Below are positions 17,669 through 25,660 of a DNA stretch of 64,000 nt, piece by piece (position 1 is the stretch's first letter; every line of letters starts with the position of its first letter). The position numbers and the translations under genes are program-made. A model generated the notes under the pieces. That model searched no databases and had not been told where the DNA came from. It saw only the letters and a program-made list of their open reading frames with translations. Source of the stretch: Amycolatopsis tucumanensis (GTDB lineage Bacteria > Actinomycetota > Actinomycetes > Mycobacteriales > Pseudonocardiaceae). Location of the stretch: contig NZ_JAKGSD010000014.1 in assembly GCF_021654135.1 (NCBI RefSeq), forward strand, positions 2,416-66,415, written 5' to 3'.

Positions 17669-17982
17669 GCCCTGGACGCTAGGACCCGCGCGGGGCGGCG
17701 GTCTTGAACGGAACGGACACTCGCCCTCAGGCGCGCGCCGCGTCGATCGCTCCTCCGAGCGCACTGATCATGACCGGCGCGACCAAGCGGGCACCCTCCG
17801 CCACACCCAAACCGATACGCGGGCCGCGAGGGCGCCCCATCCCGGCGGCGTCGACCAGAACACGCACCCACCCATCAACCCCGCGCCGCATCCAGCACCG
17901 CCCCAGCTCCGCCACCACCGCATCCAACCGCGCCACATCCCCCAGCGCCCGCACCATCACAACCGCCCCACCAAACCCACCA
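17669..17982 (-). pseudogene. Two decayed copies of the TetR gene 3' end
   Basis: Directly after the stop of the TetR gene (17983) lie degenerate copies of its last codons. The copy at about 17875-17960 still reads GAVVMVRALGDVARLDAVVAELG, matching EGAIVMARAQENVAPLDAVVAELG of the real gene, with a 108-bp offset. A more diverged one at about 17729-17775 reads VMISALGGAIDAARA, matching VMISALEGAIVMARA. Reading frames between them are shifted. No other gene is seen in the gap. Confidence 0.75.
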
Positions 17983-18555
17983 TCAACCCCGCGCCGCATC
18001 CAGCACCGGCCCCAGCTCCGCCACCACCGCGTCCAGCGGCGCCACGTTCTCCTGCGCCCGCGCCATCACGATCGCCCCTTCGAGCGCGCTGATCATCACC
18101 ATCGCGAGCGACCGGCTACGCGCCTCCGGCACACCCATCTCCCGCAGACTGTCCGCCACCGGCCGCAGCCACGTCTCGAACCCCGCGCACACGGCCTGCC
18201 GCAGGTTTTCGTTGCCCGCCACCACGTCCGCCGTCGCCGCGACGAGCGGGCACCCCGCCGCGAAACCCTCCTCGCGGAACTGGTCCCGCCACTGCGCCAC
18301 CATCCCGGCGAACAACCCGGCGGGAGTCGGCGCGGCCTCGGCGTACCGCTCGACCCGCCGCGCCGCGAAGTCGCCGGACCACGCCAGCGCCTCACGCACC
18401 AGCTGGTCCTTGCCGCCCGGGAAGTAGTGCTGCAGGGACCCCCGCGGCGCCGACGCGTGCTCGACGACCTCCCGCATCCCGGTGCCGCTCACCCCCTGCG
18501 TCCGGATCAGCTGCGCAGCGCTGTAGACCATCCGCTCCCGCGGCCCGCGCGTCAC
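17983..18555 (-). CDS. TetR-family repressor (LmrA/YxaF type)
   Basis: A 190-residue TetR regulator. The HTH reads YSAAQLIRTQGVSGTGMREVVEHASAPRGSLQHYFPGGKDQLV, in which GSLQHYFPGGK is characteristic of the LmrA/YxaF subgroup. The C-terminal domain ends MVMISALEGAIVMARAQENVAPLDAVV, as in that subgroup. The GTG at 18555 overlaps the GNAT stop (GTGA) and has GGAGG seven bases upstream. It is co-transcribed with the acetyltransferase gene and probably autoregulates the pair. Two decayed copies of its 3' end follow. Confidence 0.9.
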   Translation of the reverse strand: MTRGPRERMVYSAAQLIRTQGVSGTGMREVVEHASAPRGSLQHYFPGGKDQLVREALAWSGDFAARRVERYAEAAPTPAGLFAGMVAQWRDQFREEGFAAGCPLVAATADVVAGNENLRQAVCAGFETWLRPVADSLREMGVPEARSRSLAMVMISALEGAIVMARAQENVAPLDAVVAELGPVLDAARG

Positions 18556-19049
18556 CTCGCCACCTCCCACACCGGTCCCGGCATCGTCAACTCGTAGCGG
18601 TACTCGCCGCGATCGACCCCGCCCAGCAGCCGGAAACCCTGACCCCGCAACAAAGCCTTCGCCGCCACATTGTCCGCGTGCGTCACCGCCCGCACCGTCC
18701 ACCCCTCCCACCGGCCCGAAGTCCGCAACCACGAAGCCATCGCCGTCGCGATCCCCTGCCGCTGCCACGGGTCCGCGACCACGATGCCGAGCTCCGCGGC
18801 CCGCGCCTCGCCCGCGACCAGGTTCAGCAGCCCGGCAGGCGACCGCCCGCTGAACGCGACCAGCGCGACCCCGTGTGGCGGCCCGGCGAGGAGGTAACGC
18901 CGGTAGCGGACGAGGACGTCCCGCGGGTCCGGCCGCCCCGGCATCAGGAAGCGGTTCCGGAGAGTGCCCGCGGAGCAGGCCAGGACCAGTTCGGCGACCT
19001 CCGCCGTGGACGTGCCGTCCAGCTCGGCCACCGTCATGACAGTTGTCAT
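18552..19049 (-). CDS. GNAT-family acetyltransferase
   Basis: A 165-residue GNAT N-acetyltransferase, transferring acetyl from acetyl-CoA. Motif A is visible as AAELGIVVADPWQRQGIATAM (RQGIA being the acetyl-CoA pyrophosphate loop) near residue 95, and ADNVAAKALLRGQGFRLLG is the usual C-terminal strand-helix pair. Substrate unknown. The ATG at 19049 or the in-frame ATG at 19037 could be used; a palindrome covers both. It forms a two-gene operon with the downstream TetR gene. Confidence 0.85.
   Translation of the reverse strand: MTTVMTVAELDGTSTAEVAELVLACSAGTLRNRFLMPGRPDPRDVLVRYRRYLLAGPPHGVALVAFSGRSPAGLLNLVAGEARAAELGIVVADPWQRQGIATAMASWLRTSGRWEGWTVRAVTHADNVAAKALLRGQGFRLLGGVDRGEYRYELTMPGPVWEVAR
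19036..19049. promoter_or_regulatory. Palindrome ATGACA-GT-TGTCAT over the GNAT start codons
   Basis: The 14-base sequence has perfect 6-base arms around a 2-base centre and coincides with both candidate GNAT start codons. Its position at the head of an operon that ends with a TetR repressor makes it a candidate operator, although coding constraint (repeated ATGAC at the start) may also explain it. Confidence 0.35.
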
Positions 19050-19111
19050 AGAATCCGGTGTACTCCTCGCCGTGCCCGGAAGCAAGCCCGGAACGCGCAT
19101 AGACTGCCGGC

Positions 19112-20539
19112 ATGCGGCGATGGGTGTCCCGGCTGGACCGGCAGGTGTTCGCGCGGGTGGCGGCGACCGACTCGGCGCTCCTGGACCGGGTGCTGCCCCG
19201 CCTCGGCCGCGCGGCCAACTACGGCGGCCTGTGGTGGGCGGTCAGCGGCACGCTCGCCGCGACGCGCAACCGCCGCGCGCGCCGCGCCGCCCTGCGCGGG
19301 ATGCTTGCGCTGGGCATCGCGAGCGCGACGGCCAACGGCCTGAGCAAGCGGATCATCCGCCGCACCCGCCCGTCGACGGTCGCCATCCCGCCGGTCCGGC
19401 AGTTGCGGCGCGCGCCGTGGACGACGTCCTTCCCGTCCGGGCACTCCGCGTCCGCGGCCGCCTTCGCCGTCGGGGCCACGCTGGAGTGGCCCGCGCTCGC
19501 CGCGCCGGTCGGGGCTCTCGCCGCCGGGGTGGCCACCTCCCGCGTGGTCACCGGCGCGCACTACCCGTCCGACGTGCTCGCCGGGGTCGGCCTCGGCCTG
19601 ACCGCGGGCCTCGTGACGTTGTCGTGGTGGCCGCGCACCCCGGCCGGCCCGTCGGACGCCGAGCCGTGTCCGGCGCCCGCCCTGCCGACGGGTGACGGGC
19701 TGGTCCTGGTGGCCAACTCGTCCGCTGGCAGCGCGGGCGCGGCGATTTTGGACCACATCGCCGCGGAACTGCCGCAGGCCAAGATCGTCGAACCGGCCGA
19801 CGGCGAGGACCTCACCGAGGCGATCACCGAGGCCGCCCGGACCTGCCGCGTCCTGGGCGTCGCGGGCGGGGACGGCACGATCAACGTCGCCGCGCGGGTC
19901 GCCGCCGAGCACGGCGTCCCGCTCCTCGTCGTCCCGGCGGGCACCCTGAATCACTTCGCACGCGACCTCGGCGTGGAGACGCCGGACGACGCGGTCACCG
20001 CGCTGCGGACCGGTTCCGCGGTGCGGATCGACCTCGGGGTGGCGGACAGCCAGGTGTTCGTCAACACCTGCAGCACCGGTCTCTACACCGATCTGGTCCG
20101 GTACCGGGAGAAGTGGGAGAAGCGGATCGGGAAGTGGCCCGCGGTGCTGGTCGGGCTGGTGCATGTGCTGCGCCGCGCGAAGCCGCAGGAGCTGGTGGTG
20201 AACGGCGAGCGACGCCGGGTGTGGATGATCTTCGCGGGCAACGGGGCGTACCGCCCGCGCGGGTTCGCGCCCACGTACCGCCCCAGCCTGCACGACGGGC
20301 TGCTCGACATCCGCGTGGTGTACGCGGAAAGCCCGTTCGCGCGCACGCGGGTCGTGCTGGCCGTGCTCACCGGAACGCTGCGCTGGTGCACGCCCTACCA
20401 GGACCGGCCGGCGGCGCCGCATCTGAAGATCAGCGCCCCCGGCGGCCGCCTGCGCCTCGCGGTGGACGGCGAGCTGACCCAGGTGCCGCCCGACGTGACG
20501 CTGCGCAAGAACCGGGGCGCGCTGGTGGTCTACCGCTGA
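19112..20539 (+). CDS. PAP2 phosphatase-diacylglycerol kinase fusion
   Basis: A 475-residue bifunctional protein. Residues 1-175 form a membrane PAP2 lipid phosphatase with its three motifs: KRIIRRTRP (79-87), FPSGHS (107-112) and SRVVTGAHYPSD (143-154), with hydrophobic segments between. Residues ~195-475 form a diacylglycerol/sphingosine kinase-like catalytic domain with GGDGTIN (252-258), PAGTLNHFARDLG and the C-terminal DGELTQVP. It would act on membrane phospholipid head groups, dephosphorylating and phosphorylating diacylglycerol-type lipids; this arrangement is known in actinobacteria. It is monocistronic, divergent from the GNAT operon. Confidence 0.92.
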   Translation: MRRWVSRLDRQVFARVAATDSALLDRVLPRLGRAANYGGLWWAVSGTLAATRNRRARRAALRGMLALGIASATANGLSKRIIRRTRPSTVAIPPVRQLRRAPWTTSFPSGHSASAAAFAVGATLEWPALAAPVGALAAGVATSRVVTGAHYPSDVLAGVGLGLTAGLVTLSWWPRTPAGPSDAEPCPAPALPTGDGLVLVANSSAGSAGAAILDHIAAELPQAKIVEPADGEDLTEAITEAARTCRVLGVAGGDGTINVAARVAAEHGVPLLVVPAGTLNHFARDLGVETPDDAVTALRTGSAVRIDLGVADSQVFVNTCSTGLYTDLVRYREKWEKRIGKWPAVLVGLVHVLRRAKPQELVVNGERRRVWMIFAGNGAYRPRGFAPTYRPSLHDGLLDIRVVYAESPFARTRVVLAVLTGTLRWCTPYQDRPAAPHLKISAPGGRLRLAVDGELTQVPPDVTLRKNRGALVVYR

Positions 20540-20898
20540 GCGGACGGCTGTCGCGCCCGTCCGGCCCCAGCCCTCCGGCCCCAGCCCTCCGGCCCCAGCC
20601 CTCCGGCCACTGGCGCTGCCGGTTGCCGCTCCTCCGGGTTCCGCTGGACGACTGGCTCAGCCACCCGATCCACCGCAGCGACGTGCCGAAGTGGCGAAGT
20701 GGCCCAGCCAATCCCCCAAGCCACGGCCGCACGAACCCACCGCGGGCTACCCCTTCAGCCCCCAACCCCCTCCGACAGCAGCACACTCACCACCACTGCC
20801 CAGTTCCGCTGGACGACTAGCTCAGCCACCCGATCCACCGCAGAAGCGGCTCAGCCAATCCCAGCGCCGGCGGCGCGGGTTCAGCACCGGCGCCTGGC
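20540..20898. repeat. Non-coding gap with direct repeats
   Basis: No gene is seen. A 14-base unit (CCTCCGGCCCCAGC) is repeated about three times at 20570-20610. A ~40-base sequence beginning TTCCGCTGGACGACT and including CTCAGCCACCCGATCCACCGCAG occurs at 20639-20678 and again at 20804-20843 with few changes; CAGCCAATCCC is also repeated. The PAP2 fusion gene ends to the left and the SRPBCC gene to the right, so this is the convergent 3' space of both. Confidence 0.7.
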
Positions 20899-21369
20899 TC
20901 AGTCGCGTTCGGCGCGGGTCTTCAGGCGCTGGAGCGTCGCGGCGATGTTGGACCGGTTCTTGTCGTCGCGCTGCCACACGCCGGTCACCAGCGAACTCGG
21001 CGCGCGGAACCAGACCGGTCGCTTGTCCCACGTGCTTTCGGTCACCACGCAGCCGTCGCCGGCGGGCTCGATGTCGTATTGCCACCGGGAAACCGGGATG
21101 CCCAGCGAACGCACCTCGAAGGCGAACCGCTTTCCCTCGTCGGCGTCGGTGATCGTGCTGACGGTGCTCCACAACCGCGCTCCACGGCGGTTGATCCCGC
21201 GGAACCGCGCGCCGACCCGGGCGCCGGTCACTCCGCGCAGCCAGCGGAACCCGCTGTACTCCTCGGCCAGCTCGGCGAGCACGCCGGGATCGCTCACCAG
21301 GTCGTACACCCGCCCCGGCTCCGCCGCGACCTCGATCCGGCCCGTGGCACTGGGCCCCGACTGCCCCAT
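20899..21369 (-). CDS. SRPBCC (polyketide cyclase/START-like) protein
   Basis: A 156-residue single-domain SRPBCC protein, a helix-grip fold that binds hydrophobic ligands. Typical stretches are IEVAAEPGRVYDLVSDPGVLAELAEEYSGFRWL near the N-terminus, a central VGARFRGINRRG strand pair and the long C-terminal helix KNRSNIAATLQRLKTRAERD. The ATG at 21369 is preferred to the GTG at 21375 because GAGG sits five bases upstream. It follows the EspG gene on the same strand, with a TetR-type inverted repeat in the intervening 25 bp. Ligand unknown. Confidence 0.82.
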   Translation of the reverse strand: MGQSGPSATGRIEVAAEPGRVYDLVSDPGVLAELAEEYSGFRWLRGVTGARVGARFRGINRRGARLWSTVSTITDADEGKRFAFEVRSLGIPVSRWQYDIEPAGDGCVVTESTWDKRPVWFRAPSSLVTGVWQRDDKNRSNIAATLQRLKTRAERD

Positions 21370-21394
21370 GGACACCTCGCTACGCCGCGAACAG

Positions 21395-22054
21395 TTACAT
21401 ACCTACAGTATGTATCTCCGCGGTGCTCGTCAACAGCGCGGTCACGCGATCGGTGAGGCGGGCGTCGTCGGTGGGCGTGACGGTGATGCCATCGCCGTCA
21501 CGGGAGACGAGGTACCGGCCGCGCGACGAGTCGAACCAGGTGACCACAGTGGATGATCGTGTGCCGGCGTGCGCGCCGATCTGCCCTCCGCTGGAACGGC
21601 TTCCAGCGAGGGCGTCCACCGTGAACTGATCCACCGGCGCGCCGGGCGTGCCGGGCGGGAACACCGCGACGATCTCCGGGACCAGCGCGGTGGGCGGGAT
21701 CTCGGTCAGCCAGATCTCGCCGCCGGCGAGCACGGCCAGCACTCCGGTCCGGCCCGCGGCCGCGGCGAGGGCGCGGACCGGGTAACCGATGTGCCCGACG
21801 GCGTCGACCGACACCTCCGGCCCGGCCAGCAGCGCGAGCAGCGCTTCGAGCCGGGCGTCGAGCCGGCGGCCGGACGCCAGGCCGCGTTCCGCGCACGACC
21901 GGTACACCTCGTCAGTGAGCCGCGCCCGGACGGCGAATGTGCGGCCGTTGCTGGGCACCCGCAGCGGGTACGGCGCGGGCGGCAGTTCGAGGTCGCCCCA
22001 GAGGAGGTCGAACTCGGGGGCGGACAGGACGAAGTCGGGTCTTCGGGGGGTCAT
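21395..22054 (-). CDS. EspG-family ESX secretion-associated protein
   Basis: A 219-residue protein of the EspG family, cytosolic chaperones that bind PE/PPE-type substrates of type VII secretion systems (family knowledge). The N-terminal FVLSAPEFDLLWGDLELPPAPYPLRVPSNGRT is the EspG start, and VSVDAVGHIGYPVRALAAAAGRTGVLAVLAGGEIWL matches the central sheet. It is shorter than mycobacterial EspG (~275-300). Its ATG overlaps the stop of the upstream PPE-like gene (ATGA), the expected substrate-chaperone order. No membrane or ATPase components of the ESX core (EccB-E) are in the window. Confidence 0.8.
   Translation of the reverse strand: MTPRRPDFVLSAPEFDLLWGDLELPPAPYPLRVPSNGRTFAVRARLTDEVYRSCAERGLASGRRLDARLEALLALLAGPEVSVDAVGHIGYPVRALAAAAGRTGVLAVLAGGEIWLTEIPPTALVPEIVAVFPPGTPGAPVDQFTVDALAGSRSSGGQIGAHAGTRSSTVVTWFDSSRGRYLVSRDGDGITVTPTDDARLTDRVTALLTSTAEIHTVGM
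21396..21414. promoter_or_regulatory. Inverted repeat TACATAC-N5-GTATGTA upstream of SRPBCC gene
   Basis: Perfect 7-base arms (21396-21402 and 21408-21414) with a 5-base spacer form a typical TetR-family operator shape. It lies across the last codons and stop of EspG, 27 bases before the SRPBCC start, and is far lower in GC than its surroundings. It probably governs the SRPBCC gene independently of EspG. The regulator is not identified. Confidence 0.55.
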
Positions 22055-22980
22055 GCCGGCCACGCGGCGGGGACCCGGCCGCCTGCGCCGGGCCCCGCCG
22101 CCTCGCCGAACCGGACGGCGAACGCGCCGCCACCGCTGCCCGGGCTCCCGGCACCGCCGAAACCGGCGGTGCCGGGGCACGACGAGCCAGCACCGCCGGA
22201 ACCCGGGATCGCCGGGCCGGTGGTGCGCGTGCCGGGCGGCCGGGGCGAGTTCGTCGCACCCGGCCGATGGGTGGCGCCACCCGCGGCGCCGCTGATCGCG
22301 GACGCGGGCGGAACCGGCGGATCACTCCGCCGGAAGTCATTGTGCCGCAACGATGATGCCGTCACGGAAGACGGAGCAGCGGCTGAAACCGGCTGATCGC
22401 TGGGCCCGGGATCGTTGCGGCGCAAGGGTGATGTAGAACCGGGAGAAGCACATGTGGACGAAACCGCCAGAGCCCCCCGGTGAAATTCGCTGTCCGCCAA
22501 CACGGATGAAGCAGACGTGGACGGGACCGGTGAATCGCTCCGCTGAGAATCGCTGTCCGGCAACACCGGCACCGCACCACATGAAGCAGACGCGGACGGC
22601 AGCGAATCCCCTGCACCGCGATCCGTCGGCGGAAACTCCCGTGAGCAACCACCGTCACTCGTAGGCGCTTCGGTCTGCTGTGGGATCGACGAGCCAACCT
22701 CCGCGACTCCGGCAGCGAACGCGGCCATCACCGCCACCGCCTCGTCGTGCGCACGCCACGCGCGCTCGGCCGCGGGACGCAAGTCGCCGGCGGCTTCGTG
22801 CAGTGTGTCGAATCCGCCGTGGGCGAAGAGGCGCTCGAGGGTCTCGTCCAGGTCGAACGGCGTCGGTTCCGGCATCGCGGCGCGAGCGGCCTCCGCGGCG
22901 GGGCCGGCGGCGGTGTGCACGGCCTCGTACAGTTCGCGGTGGCTGCGCGCGGCCCAGTTCTGAGCGTCCTGCTCGCCCAC
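22051..22980 (-). CDS. PPE-like protein with low-complexity C-terminus
   Basis: A 309-residue protein. Residues 1-~115 are predicted helical and PPE/WXG-like (NWAARSHRELYEAVHTAAGPAAEAARAAM, then ALERLFAHGG-type helix and AERAWRAHDEAVAVMAAFAAG). From ~120 onward it is a Ser/Pro/Ala/Gly-rich, apparently disordered tail with imperfect internal repeats (SDSQRSDSPVP, RRNDPGPSDQPV, FRRSDPPVPPAS) and a glycine-rich end. The GTG at 22980 has GGGGAG about eight bases upstream. Its stop overlaps the EspG start, so it is probably the EspG client and a type VII secretion substrate; that is inference from the pairing, as no PPE motif is exact. Confidence 0.65.
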   Translation of the reverse strand: MGEQDAQNWAARSHRELYEAVHTAAGPAAEAARAAMPEPTPFDLDETLERLFAHGGFDTLHEAAGDLRPAAERAWRAHDEAVAVMAAFAAGVAEVGSSIPQQTEAPTSDGGCSREFPPTDRGAGDSLPSASASCGAVPVLPDSDSQRSDSPVPSTSASSVLADSEFHRGALAVSSTCASPGSTSPLRRNDPGPSDQPVSAAAPSSVTASSLRHNDFRRSDPPVPPASAISGAAGGATHRPGATNSPRPPGTRTTGPAIPGSGGAGSSCPGTAGFGGAGSPGSGGGAFAVRFGEAAGPGAGGRVPAAWPA

Positions 22981-23172
22981 GTCCGCGCTCCCCGTACTGA
23001 TCGTTCCTGCCGAGATCACGCTCAGTGAAACCCGAAGCGACGCGCGACGCCAGCGACCACACGCCGCCATGCCCTATCGGACGGTCAACCCTGCCCGCCC
23101 ACACCCGCCGCGCCCGGGCGGCGAGAGGCTTCGCCACCTCCGGCGCCTCGGTGCCCGGATCCGCACGCCGGC

Positions 23173-25575
23173 TCAACCCGGCCCGGACAACAACCGCTTC
23201 GCCAGCTCCGCCGCCGCCTCGGTGCCCAAGTCCTCACACACCACAAGCGCCTCCCGACGGTGCTCGGCCGCCAACTGGCCTCGACCGGTCGCGTCCAGCA
23301 CCAGCGCCAGCTCCGCGAGCGCCTGCGCCCGCTGCCAGCGCGTCAGCACCTGCGTGAACACCTCCAAAGCCGCCTGCAGGCAGTCCTCCGCGAGGCCCAG
23401 TCGACCGGCCTCCCGCCAGGCCGCGCCCTCCTGGACGGCGCATTCGGCGCCCGGCACGGGGAAACCGCCCTCGTCGAACAGCGTCCGCGCCGTCCGGAAC
23501 GCCTCGGCGCCGCCCGGCCAGTCACCGGTCTCCGTCAGCGCCCTGCCGAGCAACTGGAACGTCAGCGCGCGGAAGAACCGGTACGTGAACGGGTTCGCGT
23601 CGTCCCGGTAGCGGTCGGTGTCGGCGAGCACCTCGCGGTGCACCAGCAGCGCCTCGCCGGGACGGCCGACCGCGCACAGCACCTTCCCCAGCACGTTGCG
23701 GATCGACCCCTGCCCCATCCAGAAATCCATGTCCGCCAAGCCGACCGACCGCTCGACGTGGTCCAGCGCCTCCTCCGGCCGGCCCAGCCGCAACAGCACC
23801 GAACCGAGGTACCCGAGCGCCCACGTCTGCTCACGCCGGTCGCCGATCTCGGTCGCGATCGCCAGCGCCTCCTCGTGCGCGGCGCGGCCACCTTCGTTGT
23901 CGCCGAGGCAGTAGTACCGCGCCCACCCGAGGAAGTTGAGCAACACAGCCTCGTCCGGCCGGCTGCCCAGCGCCCGCGCCGCGTCCACGCCCAGCGCGAA
24001 CACCTCGGCCCACGGCAGCTGCTGGATCCGGCCGTCGGAGAACCAGTGCAACGCCCGGGCCAGGTCCACCACCTGCCGGTGCTTGCCGTGCGCGAGCGCG
24101 GCCCGTTGCGCGGCGAGCCAGTTCGCCGCCTCCGCGTCGAGCCAGGCCGCGGCCTCCTCCCGCGTCGCGAACCGGCTCGCCTCCACCGAATCCCGCAACG
24201 CGTCCGGGTAGAACAGCCGCCCGGCCTCGATCCCGGTGTCCAGCAGGTGGTCCAGCACCGCGCACGTCGCCGCCGACGTCTCGCCGGCGTCCTCCTCGAC
24301 GGCCAGCCGCTCGCGCGCGAACAGGCGGATCAGGTCGTGGAAGGTGTAGCGGCCGGGCACGCTGCCCGCCTGCAGGAGGTTCGCGTCGACCAGCTCGTCG
24401 ATGTGGGCCCGCACGTCCGGGGCCGCCATGCCGGTGGCGACGGTGGCCAGGTCGGCACCGAAGTCCGGGCCCGGGATCACCGCAAGGCGGCGGAACACCA
24501 GCCGCGCCGCCGGGGACAGCCGCCGGTGCGACATCTCGAACGCCGACCGCACCCGCAGGTCCCCCGCCGACAACGCGGCCAGCCGCGTGCTCTCGTCACG
24601 CAACTGGTCGACCAGGTAGGCGATCGTCCAGTGCGGCCTGGTCGCCAGCCGGTTGCCCGCGATCCGCACGGCCAGCGGCAGGTTCCCGCACAGCTCGGCC
24701 AGTTCCGCGGCCGCGGACGGCTCGGCGCGCACCCGGTCCGGCCCGGCGATCGCCGCGACCAGCGCGGACGCGTCCGCGGTCTCCAGCGGCCGCAGCCACA
24801 ACCAGCGCGCCGACTCCAGCCCGGCCAGCGCGCGGCGGCAGGTGATGAGCGTCAGGCACCCGGTGGCGACCGCCAGCAGGGGGCGGACCTGCGCCTCGTC
24901 GGCCGCGTTGTCCAGCAGCACCAGGACCCGGCGGCCGGCCAGCAGCGACCGGAACAACGACGACTGCTCGGCCACCGCGGCCGGGATCTCCGCCGCCGGC
25001 ACGTTCAGGCCACGCAGCAGGACGTCCAGTGCGGCCCGCGGGGTGACCGGCTGGTCGTCCATGCCGCGCAGGTCGACCGACAGGAACCCGTCCGGGAACT
25101 CGGCCGCCAGCAGGTGCGCGGCCGTGCGGGCCAGCGCCGTCTTGCCGACGCCGGGGTGCCCGACGAGCGACACGACCACACCGCTCGGGGTGGTGAGGGC
25201 GTCGGCCGCGGCGCGGCGCAACGCGTCCAGCTCGTGGTCGCGGCCGACCAGGTCCGGCACCGCGGCCGGCGGCGGCCCCGCGAACGGCGCGGCTGGTCTG
25301 GACCTGCGACGGCGGCCGTCGCGGGCCGCGGCCAGGAAGTCTTCACGGTTTCCGCCGGTCAGCCCGAGCGCGTCGGCGAGCGCTTCGGTGGAGCGGCGCT
25401 GCGCGGCGCGGGCTCGGCCGCGTTCCAGGTCGGACAGCGCGCGCACGCTGACCCCGGAGGCCTGCGCGAGGTCGGCCTGGGTGAGCCGGGCCGCGCGGCG
25501 ATGGCGTAGCAGCAGTTCACCGAAGGTCGGACCCTCCCCCGGCGACCCTATGTCCAGTGTCTCGCTCACCGCCAC
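23173..25575 (-). CDS. XRE-NB-ARC-TPR transcriptional regulator
   Basis: An 800-residue STAND-type regulator. Residues ~15-75 form an XRE helix-turn-helix (GELLLRHRRAARLTQADLAQASGVSVRALSDLERG). An NB-ARC NTPase follows from ~105, with Walker A GHPGVGKTALA, Walker B RRVLVLLDNAAD and the GNLPLAVRIAGNRL motif. TPR-like helices occupy ~500-800 (GYLGSVLLRLGRPEEALDHVERSV). Such proteins switch between ADP and ATP states to control nearby genes (family knowledge). The GTG at 25575 is used; an in-frame GTG at 25569 is also possible. It is divergent from the LuxR-type gene and near two other regulators of similar design. Confidence 0.88.
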   Translation of the reverse strand: MAVSETLDIGSPGEGPTFGELLLRHRRAARLTQADLAQASGVSVRALSDLERGRARAAQRRSTEALADALGLTGGNREDFLAAARDGRRRRSRPAAPFAGPPPAAVPDLVGRDHELDALRRAAADALTTPSGVVVSLVGHPGVGKTALARTAAHLLAAEFPDGFLSVDLRGMDDQPVTPRAALDVLLRGLNVPAAEIPAAVAEQSSLFRSLLAGRRVLVLLDNAADEAQVRPLLAVATGCLTLITCRRALAGLESARWLWLRPLETADASALVAAIAGPDRVRAEPSAAAELAELCGNLPLAVRIAGNRLATRPHWTIAYLVDQLRDESTRLAALSAGDLRVRSAFEMSHRRLSPAARLVFRRLAVIPGPDFGADLATVATGMAAPDVRAHIDELVDANLLQAGSVPGRYTFHDLIRLFARERLAVEEDAGETSAATCAVLDHLLDTGIEAGRLFYPDALRDSVEASRFATREEAAAWLDAEAANWLAAQRAALAHGKHRQVVDLARALHWFSDGRIQQLPWAEVFALGVDAARALGSRPDEAVLLNFLGWARYYCLGDNEGGRAAHEEALAIATEIGDRREQTWALGYLGSVLLRLGRPEEALDHVERSVGLADMDFWMGQGSIRNVLGKVLCAVGRPGEALLVHREVLADTDRYRDDANPFTYRFFRALTFQLLGRALTETGDWPGGAEAFRTARTLFDEGGFPVPGAECAVQEGAAWREAGRLGLAEDCLQAALEVFTQVLTRWQRAQALAELALVLDATGRGQLAAEHRREALVVCEDLGTEAAAELAKRLLSGPG

Positions 25576-25660
25576 CCATTAAACCGGCAGAACTGCGGGC
25601 GCCGAAACCTGCCGGTGCTTCCGCCTGGTTCCGCCTGTATCGGTACGGTTAGGTGGCCCT

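Noticed and set aside
16403..17707. A plus-strand gene after the AAGGAGG at 16382
   Set aside because: The nearest start is a TTG 14 bases away and the translation is antisense to two well-supported minus-strand genes. The sequence is better read as part of a minus-strand promoter.
17727..17999. A 90-codon minus-strand frame downstream of TetR as a separate gene
   Set aside because: Its parts match shifted pieces of the TetR C-terminus, so it is better explained as decayed duplicates.
23260..25509. A 749-codon plus-strand frame opposite the XRE-NB-ARC gene
   Set aside because: It has no recognisable domain, while the minus strand shows Walker motifs and an HTH.
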